Notes: generated by a model from the sequence alone, not told the origin. A stretch of 64,000 bases of DNA from Tomocerus qinae (GCA_020055645.1 CM034546.1:6262001-6326000), one strand, 5' to 3'. Counted from the stretch's first letter, positions 10,940-22,499 are shown. A program made the numbers and translations.

Positions 10940-11890
10940 TGATAGAAGAGCACCAGGGAAAAATGATTTTGTCGGTTCGTTAATCCTTCCTTAATTTATT
11001 TATAATCAAGTATTCCGAGTTAAGTCAAAGGAAAAAAATATTTAATTCCCCGGAAACCTTACCTACTTACATTTAACTTAGTGTAACATGATACATTCTT
11101 TCTTACTTATGCTAAACCGCCACGCTATACCATCACTTAGCCACAAAAGACATTAAAGTCACATCTTGCACGCCAAAAACTACAGTATTGGTAAGTATGG
11201 ATGTTTCCCTCCAAGACAATTATAAAGAAGAAATGCTTTGAAAGGTCCATTAAAAACAGAAGCTTTATTGGCAAAATATAAATGGTCAAATCTGGATTAT
11301 AGTTTTGGTATTCTATCCTTGATCATCCATGATTATAATAATATGTTGATCAGAGCGAAGATATTAATGGAAATCGGTCACTATATGTGCGGTGGCTCTC
11401 ATTTAGGCCACATACTACATAATCACCACCATTTAGCAAGAAAAACCTAAAAGCTAAACTGTTTTCCTTTGGAAGAAGCATATAAACTCTTCTGGAGTTT
11501 TTATCTGCTAGTAATTAATTTCTATACGATACTTTATGTACCGAATGTTACGCACCAAGTTAAGCACGTTCAAAATAATCTTTTGTTTTCCAGATATATT
11601 TAGGAAACATCGTTCTGATAAAACATTAAAGAAACACAGGAGGAAATGATGATACAAAAGGGACGGAAATGGTATGACAACGAATTCAAGTATTTTTTAT
11701 TTTCCTGATATATCTAGGTGAGATGAATTGAAACTAGGAAATTAAAATACTATGCGGTTTAATATAACACTTGCTGTTCATTAGATCTATAGGAATGTGT
11801 TACACCTTTGGAGAAGTTTAGATACGCACTGACATTATACTTAGTAGTGTTAGCCATTTTTAATAGACTAAAAATTTCCTCTTGGTAGCG
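10940..11890 (+). repeat. Duplicated CAP upstream block, copy 2
   Basis: Paralogous to 1380-1970 in order and orientation, with extra DNA in the middle (about 11100-11460). The small open frame at 11238-11450 has no recognisable domain and is probably spurious. Confidence 0.6.
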
Positions 11891-11932
11891 TATAAAAGAC
11901 AACCGAATTGATCACTAGTAATCATTCGTACT
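11891..11932 (+). promoter_or_regulatory. TATA box and initiator of CAP gene 2
   Basis: TATAAAAG is at 11891-11898 and TCATTCGTAC starts at 11922, 31 bp downstream, as in the other copies. Confidence 0.65.
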
Positions 11933-12225
11933 AACAAGTGCCTACTTATTTGGTAAGCTCTAAGCCATATTCTTCCAATATTTATTCCGTACTCTATATA
12001 TATTTTAATGTCGTAACCATTTGTGAAATTAGTATTCAGTATTCAATTATTAGGGTTTGTTTCAAACATAGTAGCTACCAAAATATTGAAACTGTTTATT
12101 AATATTTCCAGAATGTAATAACCTTCTATCAAACAGATAGAAACTATAAAATTATTAAATTGCTTAATAGTAACAATTGTGATTTTTATTTAGCACAACC
12201 TATAAGTTGAACGTCTTGATGGACA

Positions 12226-12911
12226 ATGAAGTTGATTCTTGGATTCATTGGACTTTTCTACGTCGTGAACGTAGTACTCGGGTTTCAAAATCAAGGTCGA
12301 GACCTTCACAATAAATATCGAAAAGCCCACAGAGTCCCTTTATTGCAACTGGACAAAAAAGTAGGTCAATATTGTACTAATTAAATAATTTTGCCATTTA
12401 ACATATTCAGATATTTCCTGCCTCAATTTTGGACTAAGAATTAAGAATAAAATAAAATAATTCTAATGATGTAGCTACTAACTGTATGGTAAATTAATTG
12501 AAAATAATTTTTATTTACTAGCTGAATCAACAAGCCCAAGAATGCGCAAAAAGAATTGCGGGTATAAGAAATCTTGTACACACAGATAGACAAATATTGG
12601 GGAGCCTAAACCAAGGAGAAAATCTAAGTTTTGCTACATCGACAGGATCGGATGTTAAAGATGTCCAAAATGCAATCCAGGAATGGTATAACGAGGTCAA
12701 GCTTTATGATTTCAATCGCCCGAACGGCATCACTGGGAAAGATGGGAAATTAGGAAGTGTCGGACATTTCACTCAAGTCGTTTGGAAAGCCTCCAAACAA
12801 TTGGGAATTGGAATAGCTCACGCAGGGGGAAATGCCTATGTCTGTGCACGATATTACCCTATGGGTAACTTCAATAATGGGAATAAGCAGAATGTTTTTC
12901 CCAGCGGATAA
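12226..12911 (+). CDS. Secreted GAPR-1-like CAP protein, copy 2
   Basis: Join 12226-12360 and 12522-12911; the phase-0 intron is 161 bp and the product is 174 residues. Residues 1-19 are a signal peptide. The CAP domain keeps all four cleft residues (H65, E78, E103, H127), GHFTQVVW and YVCARY; the end is NVFPSG. Exon lengths and the intron phase equal copy 1, with many conservative differences (for example LNQQAQEC for MNKQAQAC at the exon 2 start), so the duplication is not the newest event here. Exon 2 opens with CTG, so it is not an independent start. Probably a secreted lipid-binding or defence-type protein; function not shown. Confidence 0.9.
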
Positions 12912-13187
12912 TTTATTAAATCACTCTTTCTTCCCATATCCTACAAAATGCTTTGTTACTGATGAACCAGAAAATTTCAAATTATTTCGATATCAAAAAC
13001 TTTAGCCAATTAAGGTTAAATATTCAATTTTGTATTAAATTAAACGCTTGTGTGTTGGCATGTTTTATACTGCTTAATAACTATTTGCAACCAGACATTT
13101 AAAAGTAATAAGAACTCAATGCAATTATAAATATTGCCCGTGAGTACAAATTATATTTGTCGATTTAATCACAGGTCTTAAAAATTT

Positions 13188-13193
13188 AATAAA
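13188..13193 (+). terminator. Possible polyadenylation signal of CAP gene 2
   Basis: AATAAA about 280 nt after the stop; the first strong candidate downstream. Confidence 0.35.
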
Positions 13194-13199
13194 ACATCA

Positions 13200-14320
13200 A
13201 AGCATTCCAATCCAGCAAGTTAAAGCTTGCTTGATTAAATATTCTATTTCAAGTAGAAATATAGATTATACGATTGTACCAAGTTCAAAGTTCAATGTTT
13301 TTTAACTTACATTTAACTATGCCACCAAACATTGCCACAAAATTGAGAAGGGATCACCCAAAGTAATGAGCAGTTCTGTTTCTCAAATAAAAAGCAGCAG
13401 AAATGCAGGTTTCAGCATATTCATGCACAGCTTTCAATTGCAACCCAAATTCTGCCGTGTAAAGTCTCCATGAAAACCTTTGTTTGTATCAATTGCCGAG
13501 TTTCATCTTGTTTGCGACAGCTCCTTTCTTTCATCTGGATCTATCTCATCAATCATCTATATATAAATATTCCCTCTATCATATCTGTGGAAGCAATAGT
13601 CGCAGGCACGGTGCAACCATCACAGACTTTCGTACTAATAAAATACTAATTATTGTTATAGTAGGTTCAGCTTTGGAACAAAATGACACTCATAAGTGTC
13701 ACACCGTACTGTTAGATTAGACCATTTGAATCAGCACAAAAACTATCACTTAAACTGCTACCCATCATATTAGTAGTTGTCATTAAACTTTCACAGGTAT
13801 GACTAACGTATTACATAAAATTACGAAATCAAATCAATAATTACAAAAATATAATTTTAATTGAGATTATAGCAAATATAACATAATATTGATTGAGCCC
13901 TGATTTTGATTTAACACACGATAATCCAGAATTTTAAAACATTCATTCACAATGTTATTACGGTGCAAATGGTGTACTGTCTACTTAAGTATCCTGGGGA
14001 ATGCATTTCATATTCCCCCAAAATTTGCGTTGTACCTTTTCAGTACTGTACTTTATTCAGGATTTATTAGCTTTTAGTAACTATGGTAAGTTGCACAGAA
14101 AAGTAAGCACAAAATTTGCGCGAAAATCATACCGATCCCCCAGATTACTTACGTAGGGAGTAGTATTAGTTTTGCAGTGTATTTGCGCATACAAGATACC
14201 CCTTTAAAATTTAAAATGCTTAAAATTTTTTGTGATTTGGATGATTAGATTATTATTCTTTTTGTATGTAATTGCTTTCTTGTTTAATTAGTTTGTATAG
14301 CTATTTAGAATTCGATTCAT
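13200..14320. other. Non-coding; holds a dispersed repeat at 13660-13795
   Basis: 13660-13795 matches 37635-37775 in the same orientation (shared 'ttcagctttggaacaaaatga' core, trimmed, and 'attaaacttt'). No gene seen; the open frame at 13484 lacks any recognisable feature. Confidence 0.5.
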
Positions 14321-14324
14321 CTTA

Positions 14325-14492
14325 TAATTTACTGAGAACAAGCAATGTCACTAGGACTGAGAATATACCTTCACGTAGTCATCAAGCATAGAATGTCTTT
14401 GCATTTGACTGCTCGAAGTGGGCCGTAACTCGTAACGAATTTCAAAGGCTTTCAAGCAGGAAAGTTTCTTTTGGTAAAAGTTAATGGACATC
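14325..14492 (-). pseudogene. Receptor-family 3' end fragment (decayed)
   Basis: On the minus strand this matches the last ~55 codons of the receptor exon 3 (NFYQKKLSCLK..., then the region of GPLRAVK). It has an extra insertion near 14425, frameshifts and altered codons. No upstream exon 3 sequence or exons 1-2 are adjacent. It is an older relic of the same family as 15687-17000. Confidence 0.75.
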
Positions 14493-15230
14493 AATGTATT
14501 TAGTACTTAATTAAGCGCCGCACGTATAACAGGCGTACATTGAGATATTAAATATTCAAGGGGAATTGGTCATTTCACAAAACCTATCATAGAAACTGAT
14601 TAATGTGTATTAATTTTGAAAACAATTTAGACGGACTGAAAGGTTAAACAAGATATAAGGAAATAAATTAAGATCTATATCTTTTATTGACATTCAAGAG
14701 GCGCAGTCGAGTGGATGTTATAATTATCTCTCAAAGCGAGATCTAATTTTTCTTTAATTATCTCAAATTCCGCATTTACTGGATTTAATAACAAAATGCA
14801 ATAACTCCGATGCTGGATGGATTTCATTTCGCCATATCGGCTGTCTATATGCGAAATTGTGGTCCATATTTGAAACCAGAATGTACATTATTGTATTATT
14901 GTATTATCATTACTTGGCGAGTTAGTTAGAGTTACACAATGGTTGTATTCTGATTAAAATTTTCCACATTTGATGGTAAACAGGTTCCCCAAAAACCGAA
15001 ATCGGGTAATTAAATTGAAATGTCAATATCTCAATCAAAGTAAGTTCAACCTAGGGCGCTAAAATTCCACCATAAATACCAAGTAAATTTATGCATAGAA
15101 TTATGTACTGGATATGCTTTGAGGGCACAAGGTATATTTACTACCTCTTTCGGCAATACAACATTTATTAATACTGATTCGGGCATCTATAATGGCTCGT
15201 TAGTAAAACTAAAGACGCTTCTAGATTAGC
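14493..15230. other. Non-coding stretch
   Basis: No coding or repeat structure that I can support. Confidence 0.4.
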
Positions 15231-15232
15231 TA

Positions 15233-15682
15233 GCAGCAGTAGCTTGGTTAGTAGAGCGTTCGGAGCTCTAGGCCACTATTTAAGAGCTCTCGGGTTCGGT
15301 TCCTACCATAGGGATTGCTAGCTGGGTGACTTTTCGGCTCGGTGAAGGTACGGGGATGTCATCCGTGGGAGGGGTGGGTTAATTTCCATAAATGCTGTAA
15401 AAAGCTGCCTCATCCCTAAAAGTGCCACATAGTTATATTGTAACAGCGACACTCCACTGGCACGAGTGTCTATCCTTGGAAAGGCAGATTGGTAAGGCTT
15501 TACCCACTATAACTCTGTTAAACCTGGATAGGAATCCACCTTTCTTTTATCTGCAAATGCAGAAGGAGCCAACAAGTCAGGGGAGGAAGAGCAGTGACAA
15601 GCTACAAAGGTTGCCAACTGATTCAGTACCGTGGTGTCTGATGGTCCCTATGTTGACTATAAAGCTGAACTTTAACTTTAAC
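15233..15682 (+). mobile_element. tRNA-derived SINE-like element
   Basis: The head resembles a tRNA: an A-box-like TAGCTTGGTTAG at 15240-15251 and a B box GGTTCGGTTCC at 15293-15303, about 40 bp apart, the internal RNA polymerase III promoter layout. Cloverleaf pairing looks degenerate, so I do not call a tRNA gene. About 370 bp of unrelated body follows, ending in an (actttaa)-type tail next to the receptor stop codon. The 97-codon open frame inside is incidental. Right boundary inferred from the abrupt start of receptor homology. Confidence 0.6.
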
Positions 15683-17125
15683 CAGACTATATTTTACTGC
15701 GAACAAGCAATGTGACCAGACCTGAAAAAATAGCTTCATAATGATCCAGGATATGTTTGTATTTGACAGCATGTAGTTGGCCGTATCGAATTCCAAAGAT
15801 TTTCAAGCTTGAAATTTTCTTTTCATAGAAGTTGTTCATGTTAGATGTTTTACTCACTCTGTGCAAAAAAGACGTACAGCTTGCATGACAATTTGCACAA
15901 ACAACAAGAGATATTGTTATCAAGGAAATTGCCACTATAAACAGAACCACAAATGACAAATATTCATGAACGGGTAAATATTTGTAAAATTTGATTAGGC
16001 AGAAAAGCAGGATTACTGAGCAGAAACAAAGCATAACAGCGAAAACACAAACAAATGATGAATCGCAGTTTTCATTGAACATTCCTATCAGGAGATACAT
16101 ACGAGTGTACATTTTGACTTTCTTTCTAAGTGAACTTGATTCATTTCTTTTAAAACCAAAATTATCTATCAACTTATGCTTAAATATAAGAATTTAATTA
16201 ATTTTAATTAATTTGAAATGAAAACTCTAATGAACTTTAAATTTTGTAGCCAGATGTAGTTTTTTGCCGAATACACTGCAATGTATTGAAGACCGAAAGC
16301 AAAAGAATTGCCACTACTTCCAACTAGGAAAATGTACATTGTGGTAATAATCAAATACATTGGAAAATTTACTACTCCATTGTGCAGTAAGAAATTTGTG
16401 AACATGTGTTGTCCAGGGAATAAATACACGGTAGCGGTGAAGACGACGGCTTGAAGTGTGAGGATTACAAACCACCATTTAGCCATGAACATTTTAAATT
16501 TAAAATGCTTGGAAGAGCACGCAAACCAACCATCCCAGTCATCTAATCAATAAATTATATTGAATAACATGCAAATATAAACGTTTGAATTTATATATGT
16601 AATAATAATAAATTATTAAATCTTACCTTCTTTTTCACAAAACAACCCCGACTTGAACAACTGATTTAGTACGTCCACAATTTCATTTCCCTTCTTTAGT
16701 AAACTGAATAAAACTAGTGATATTAGCAAGTGTCCTGATCCATAGATACCATGCAGCACAAATAATTTGCACTATATTAGGACTTGTATAATTTTGAAAA
16801 ATATAAAAAATTCAAAAACAGCAAATCCGAAGTGACATATGCCCAAAATTTTCAGAAGGAGGATTTGTGATTTATTCTGTGTCATTTTGAATTTTCTGGT
16901 GGACTTTGTCCATGTAAAAGGCGTGGCTCCCATTCTGAAAGCAGTATTCATTGTCTTGCCGAAATTGTGTAAAAAATCATTTTCAGTTTCCTTGCTTAGT
17001 CCCAGCAAACCACGTCCCTTCAAATAATGTTCATTAGATCATCATTTGACAATCAGTGTCATCAGAACCTCATCTGTATCATACAATGATGGGGAGCGGA
17101 ACATCATTTGAATGTTCAGCAATGA

Positions 17126-17290
17126 TTGCAAGACGCGATGCTGCGCTGTGTATCATCCAAGTACCCTCCAAACTATATCATACGCAGCGGACACCTCATC
17201 ATTCATGCGAGTCTGCGCTATGCATCATCAAAGTACGATCCAGATTACATCCTAAGTAGCGGACGTCTCAACATTCTTCGTTGCGCATGC
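17126..17290. repeat. Left subterminal repeats of the DNA transposon
   Basis: Two degenerate ~73-bp units, each starting CTGCGCT.TG.ATCATC and containing 'agcggac.cctca' (second unit from about 17211). Likely transposase-binding or subterminal control sequences; inferred from position. Confidence 0.55.
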
Positions 17291-17744
17291 GATTCTGGCA
17301 AGCCAACCTTGTGGTTGGCGGTTTGCATAATTTATCGGCCATTTCAAGTTGTTTCTGAATCGTGCATGCTGTTAATTTACGTTATCAATTTTGACAACTG
17401 AAAACTTTTTCAGGTTTGATTATTTTATTTTGATAGGTTGGTTTAGGTTGACTTCAAAGGTACTGTGATTTTATCTACCTTTAATTTAAATATAATTTTA
17501 CTGTCAAGTCTGTGATCAATTGAAAACTAATGTCACCTGATATTTTCGCCACTTTAATAGTTTGTTTTCAGGTTTTCTAATTTTTAAGCAACAACATTTT
17601 TGGTAATTAACCTCAAGTTCAAAAGGATCTATTAATTTGATGTGAATATTGGTACATTTTCCATTTAGTGCGCCAAATATATAATAATAATTGGTATGAT
17701 AATAAAATGTAATTTTCAATTTTAAAATAGTCCCCCTCGATAAA

Positions 17745-19877
17745 ATGGGAAAGAGAGTCGGTCGGTTTTATGATCCCTGTTCAGTAACTCCAGCCCATAA
17801 ACGGAGGAAAATTGCAAAAGAAGTAAAATGCATTATGGACACTATTCAGGCAGAAAGCAGCTCATTGATACAGTGTACACCATCAAAACCACGAAATGAT
17901 AATTTTGTGCCCAGAAAATTAAATTTTTGTACAAACACCACCATATACAGTGAAAGTGAACTAGATCAGTTTTCCGGAATTGAAACTGAAACAAACTCTT
18001 CTACCGTTGATGAAGAATTAACTGACTTTAGCAGTGAAAGTGACTTCAATTTTGCAAATAACATATCAGATGCTGAACCCTCCATCGGAAATGAGTCAGT
18101 GAATGAAGATGATAATCTAAATACCGAAGATAATAGTGATAATACTGATTCACTAATACCGCAAAAAATTAAGGAATGGGCTTTGGAGACGGGTATTCGA
18201 GGAAACAAGTTAACATTACTGCTAAAAAAACTTCGTGAAGGAGGAGTGAAGAATTTACCGTCCGATGGAAGAACTTTACTTCAAATTAGAAGAGACGTCA
18301 AATTAGGGGAATTTTCTGATGGGCAGTATTATTATTTCGGAATGGAAATAAATATAAGACACCTGTTGCGGGATATGGTTGTCTTACCGGTAGAAATGGA
18401 ACTCCGTTTCAACATTGACGGACTGCCGTTATTTAAAAGTGACCAAACTCAATTTTGGTGCATCCTTGGCTCTACAAATATTCAACGATCAGTAGTGTTT
18501 CCAGTAGCTATATTTCAAGGATATAAGAAACCCAATTTAGATAGTTTTCTCAATCCGTTTATATTAGAATTAAATAACATCAAAAATAGTGGGTTGGAAT
18601 TTAGAGGACAAAATATAAAAATAAAGATGGGACCAATTATGTGCGACGCTCCTGCCAAAGCCTACGTTAAAAACATTGTGCAGTTTAGTGGTTATTATGG
18701 CTGCGATTACTGCTGTCAAAAAGGAGACTACGTTAAAAGTGTAGTGTTTCCTGATACAGAGTCTATTTTACGAACTGACGAAAATTTTCGGGAACGACGT
18801 CAGGAAAGTCATCACAAAGGAAAATCGCCTTTTGAAAAACTATTGTTTGTTGATATGGTTTACCACTTTGTTCACGACTCATTACATTTAATCTGTCTTG
18901 GAGTATGCAAACGTTTAGTGAAAATGTGGTTTAATGAAGCAAAAGGACACTATCGAGTTAAAGGTTCGTTAGCTACAATTGCTTCAAACAAAATGGTTCA
19001 TGCGGCAAAATATAAACCATTAGAATTTAACCGAGCTCCAAGAAGTTTCCAATTATTTAAGTTATTTAAAGGACACGAATGGCAACACGTGGTGCTTTAC
19101 TATGGTATTGTTGTCTTTAAAGATGTAATTTCAAGTTCACATTATGAGCATTTTTTATTACTTCACACAGCAATATACATCTTGTCATGCAACGGGTTGC
19201 TGAATAAACTCAATTTAGCAGAACAGTTTTTGTTAAAGTTTGTCAATGACGGTAGGTTGATTTACGGATTAGAATACATGGTATACAACACACACAGCTT
19301 GCTACACTTAGGTACAGATGTACGAAACTGGGGTGTTCTTTCCAACTTTAGCGCGTACCCCTTTGAATCGTTTTTGGGGAAGTTAAAGTCCATGTTAAGG
19401 AAGCCAAATCATCCCTTATCCCAAGTAGTACTAAGTATTCTTGCATGTTTTGACAACAAAACGGACATTGTCAAAATCAAAAAACAAACAGAGAGTTGGG
19501 AGCCTTCTAAACTTCATGTAACTGGTCCACTGGCAGATATTAGTGACGCAATGCAATACCATAAGTTGGAAGGACCATTTTTTTCTATTATATGCAAAAA
19601 TGGAGACAACATCTATATAACTACAAAACAAGATATAATTTTAGTTGTGAACATTCTGCAGATCAATTCAGATTTTATATTGTTGGCAAAAAAGTTTGGA
19701 ACAAAAAAGGATTGTTACAAAAGCCCGATTAAATCTAGTGAGTTAGATATTTACTCTGTTTCAGAGTTAAAAGACAAAATCGCAAAATATAACTTGGTTG
19801 ACATTAAGTGCAAAATGTGCGTCGTACCAGAAGGAAATGAAAAATATATAGTGATCCCATTAGTTCACTGTATTTAA
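17745..19877 (+). CDS. Transposase-like protein of DNA transposon (710 aa)
   Basis: Single open frame. Residues 1-30 are basic (RVGRFYDPCS..HKRRK), about 60-140 are acidic and Ser-rich, and the conserved core starts at about 150 (KLREGGVKNLPSDGRTLLQ). Candidate catalytic acids sit in NIDGLPLF (D225) and MCDAPAKAY (D301); a third conserved block, DSLHLICLG, is at about 378. A CDYCCQKG Cys cluster follows the second block. This set matches a large metazoan family of DDE-type 'transposase domain' proteins, often found beside DUF4806 genes. The start ATG follows an AT-rich leader and matches the family N-terminus. No stop or frameshift is present; whether it is active is unknown. Confidence 0.8.
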   Translation: MGKRVGRFYDPCSVTPAHKRRKIAKEVKCIMDTIQAESSSLIQCTPSKPRNDNFVPRKLNFCTNTTIYSESELDQFSGIETETNSSTVDEELTDFSSESDFNFANNISDAEPSIGNESVNEDDNLNTEDNSDNTDSLIPQKIKEWALETGIRGNKLTLLLKKLREGGVKNLPSDGRTLLQIRRDVKLGEFSDGQYYYFGMEINIRHLLRDMVVLPVEMELRFNIDGLPLFKSDQTQFWCILGSTNIQRSVVFPVAIFQGYKKPNLDSFLNPFILELNNIKNSGLEFRGQNIKIKMGPIMCDAPAKAYVKNIVQFSGYYGCDYCCQKGDYVKSVVFPDTESILRTDENFRERRQESHHKGKSPFEKLLFVDMVYHFVHDSLHLICLGVCKRLVKMWFNEAKGHYRVKGSLATIASNKMVHAAKYKPLEFNRAPRSFQLFKLFKGHEWQHVVLYYGIVVFKDVISSSHYEHFLLLHTAIYILSCNGLLNKLNLAEQFLLKFVNDGRLIYGLEYMVYNTHSLLHLGTDVRNWGVLSNFSAYPFESFLGKLKSMLRKPNHPLSQVVLSILACFDNKTDIVKIKKQTESWEPSKLHVTGPLADISDAMQYHKLEGPFFSIICKNGDNIYITTKQDIILVVNILQINSDFILLAKKFGTKKDCYKSPIKSSELDIYSVSELKDKIAKYNLVDIKCKMCVVPEGNEKYIVIPLVHCI

Positions 19878-19942
19878 AATGGTGCCCTTAAAAAACTGCT
19901 AAATTTATATTCTTATTATCTATTTTTTATCGTATTAGAACA

Positions 19943-21546
19943 ATGTTTCATGCTGTGGAATTCACTAGTGGAGAAACTGATGAAACCAGTACAGTGGCTG
20001 TTGCACTGGACACGTGGATTGAAAAAATAAATGGCGAATACCTGTGCTGGTGGCCAAATGGAGTAACGAACTCCGACCAGTTAAATAAATTGTACAACAA
20101 ACGTGTGGCGCCAGACAATAAGAGTTGGACTCTTTTCAACTGCGTAATCCATGCTACAAAAGGTACTGACATTCTGGGGCTATTCATTAAAATTAAGTCA
20201 TAAATCATTTTAATTTAAGTTATGTCATATCACTCAGCTTATCAAAATAATATAATGTATTATTATAATTACCAGATACACTTATGCTGGCCAACAGAAA
20301 AGTAGAGAAAATTGTCAATGCCAAGTCTGATAATTTTGAAGATGCCGTGGCTACAACGGACGATGAAACGTCAAAACGTTCACGTGCCACAAGAAAAAGA
20401 AAAATGTTCGTCGACTCGCCCTGCTCCTCTCAAAGAAGTCAGTTAACAAAAACTAAAACGATTCAACCCTCTCCTAGTCAACCCAAAATTGTCCCAGTGC
20501 AGGAAATTGTGGCATACGTTAACAGGGAAATAACAGAAGTTCCTCCAGGAAACGCTCCTACTATTCCTCAAAATTTAGCCGCTCAAACTCCCGTTCTTAC
20601 TCCTGGAGAAATTTTAAATGAAACGAAATATGAAATTATATTGGATGGCGAAGTTAACAATTCTCCCACAGCTGCAAAATTATTTCGAAACAATCCTGTT
20701 CCTGAGGGAGTTTTCCGAAAGTATTGTGAGTATTTTTTCTTTACAAAACCTTTTTGTGTACAGATTTGAATCCATAATATATATTAATTTCAATGCAGAC
20801 ATTCTCAAAATAATATTGCTAATGGGTATTTAAAATAATGTATTTTAGGTCTTAAGCTGCTCTCAGAAATGAAAAGTCTCAAAGCTGAGGTAGCTAATTT
20901 GCGAAAGGACATCTCTTCTTTTAAAGATGAACGAAATCCAGTGACTGAGCAATTTGAAGCGCCAGATTTTACAAAAGAATGGCCACTTCATGAATCAGAG
21001 ATGTTTCAAGCTCAAGAGAAATTACTTCTTGACAATAACCTCCACCAAACATCGGTAAGTAAGGTAGTGGAATAATTGACTGCTAAATCATTAAATTTAC
21101 TTTAAACTGACTAAACGTCATTAATTTAATTTTCATTTAATAGATATCTTGGATGGTTCAAACATTTACTGAAAAATTCGGACAAATGGCTAGAGGCATA
21201 CTAACCAAAATGCTGAGTGTGGAGATGCAGCAAAAGTTCACATTTAGCGAAAAGGCAAAATCACCGCTGATGAAATTTGAAAGTACGAAGTCTTACTTGT
21301 TGATAAAAGGTGTGTGTGAAGCCTATTATTATTTCATATTGTGTTTCTTTTTGTAAATTAAGTCAAAGGTTATTATAAAGGGTTACAAAATAATTTTCTA
21401 CATTTTTTTCAGATTCTGTGAAGGCAAGTTTTCCTACGGCTGAATCATCGGACATCAGATCATGCATTCAAAACTGGCTGCAGCATAAAACAGACAGGAA
21501 ACAAGAAAATAAAAGGGTCAAAGTTAATGCTACAGAAAATCAATAA
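19943..21546 (+). CDS. DUF4806-like accessory protein of DNA transposon
   Basis: Join 19943-20162, 20276-20725, 20849-21054, 21144-21309, 21413-21546; 391 residues, all introns GT-AG and all phases consistent. Residues 1-73 have the Trp-rich N-terminal pattern common in these proteins (AVEF, ALDTWIE, CWWP, SWTLFNC). Residues about 75-225 are Ser/Thr-rich with a basic patch (RATRKRKMF). Exon 3 is a coiled coil (EMKSLKAEVANLRKDI). Exons 4-5 give the DUF4806-type helical domain (ILTKMLSVEMQQKF ... FPTAESSDIRSCIQNWL). It lies 66 bp after the transposase gene on the same strand. Probably a DNA-binding or assembly partner of the transposase; this is inference from pairing. Confidence 0.75.
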
Positions 21547-21892
21547 AATTACAATATATAAGTGTGTACTAAAATAGTTCTTGCAATATTTTATATTCTT
21601 ATAGTATAGTAGAATCTGCTTATTTTTATAGAAACTAGCAATTATTATTTTTTAAGTGAATTTAAACAATGTTAGAACAAATGTATAACTAAATGTGGAT
21701 TAATGGAAATTAATTATATATTGGAATCCATTTTTATATTGTATAAACTGATGAACGTTGTAAAAGTAGTTTTTTATAAATTGTTTTAAAACGTAAATAA
21801 AATTTGTGCTTTAAAAGTGAAATAAACTGCCAATAATATCAAAATTGTTTGATTGCCGCCTTATTTTAATAGCATCACATGACATCCTATAA

Positions 21893-22030
21893 TATCCTCA
21901 AAATGGCATCCATAAGATATCCGATGATCATCCTAAATGCATCCATGAGATATCCGAGGATCATCATAAATACATCCATAAGATATCCGAGGATCATCCT
22001 AAATGCATCCATAATGTATCCTAAGACCAT
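21893..22030. repeat. Right subterminal repeats of the DNA transposon
   Basis: About four 33-34 bp units of 'atccataagatatccgagga' followed by 'tcatcctaaatgc'. They differ from the left-end units, as often seen at transposon ends. Confidence 0.65.
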
Positions 22031-22499
22031 CATATGCGGCATCTTTAGGACATCCATATGTCATCATACTGAATGCTCAGTCGAGGCTTTCAAAACGTGC
22101 ACCAGGATGCCCAGACTGTTAATCTGCAGATATCATCTTCAGACAACATTCTGACATCGTGATTGTCATCATTTTGATCATCAAGGGATCAGATGTGGTT
22201 TGCTGGGGTGTTTGGGCATCTTTTATAGAGTGGAAGACTGCTAGAAATAATCTTTGGGTTGTTACAATGATTCTACCGTGCATTTTTATTTTTTGCTAGA
22301 TAATTTCGAAAAAATAATGGTATACACCAGGCGAATAACTAAATGACGATTTTCAAACTACCTATGCTATTTAAATTCAAGTTTAGTTTAGTTTAGCTTT
22401 ATTGATGTGTCAATATTATAGGTTCAATTGATTACAAAGTAAACAAATCAGTAGGCACAGATAATACTGGTCACTGCTCTTACACCCAAGACACCCAAG

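Larger units (their letters stand above)
17001..22207. mobile_element. DNA transposon with two intact genes
   Basis: Terminal inverted repeats CCCAGCAAACCACGT (17001-17015) and its complement at 22193-22207 (one mismatch) continue as a weaker match for about 60 bp (a GATCA...ATGACAATCA.. block in both). Inside are a 710-codon transposase-like gene and a five-exon DUF4806-like gene, both on + and open. Each end carries its own subterminal tandem repeats. I could not define a clean target duplication. The element sits in exon 1 of receptor gene A. With both genes open it may be autonomous and recent. I do not assign a named superfamily. Confidence 0.8.
15687..22283 (-). pseudogene. Receptor gene A: frameshifted and split by a DNA transposon
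   Basis: Pieces: exon 3 15687-16146 (460 nt), exon 2 16236-16542 (307 nt), exon 1 part 16627-17000, and a candidate N-terminal piece 22208-22283 beyond the transposon (ATG at 22283). Exons 2 and 3 are open and keep the family lengths, membrane segments and C-terminal motif. Exon 1 has two frameshifts relative to genes B and C (near 16790 and 16750), and the transposon at 17001 cuts it about five codons before the conserved ENDFLHNFG. The intron 2 donor is weak (GTTCAT instead of GTAAGT). The region upstream of 22283 matches family flanking DNA, which supports the split-gene reading. Dead gene, several independent lesions. Confidence 0.8.

Noticed and set aside
15236..15310. A possible functional tRNA gene
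   Set aside because: A and B boxes are present but acceptor and anticodon arms do not pair well, and the sequence continues into a SINE-like body.
15422..15715. A 97-codon plus-strand gene
   Set aside because: It lies within the SINE-like body and overlaps the receptor stop region; no protein features.
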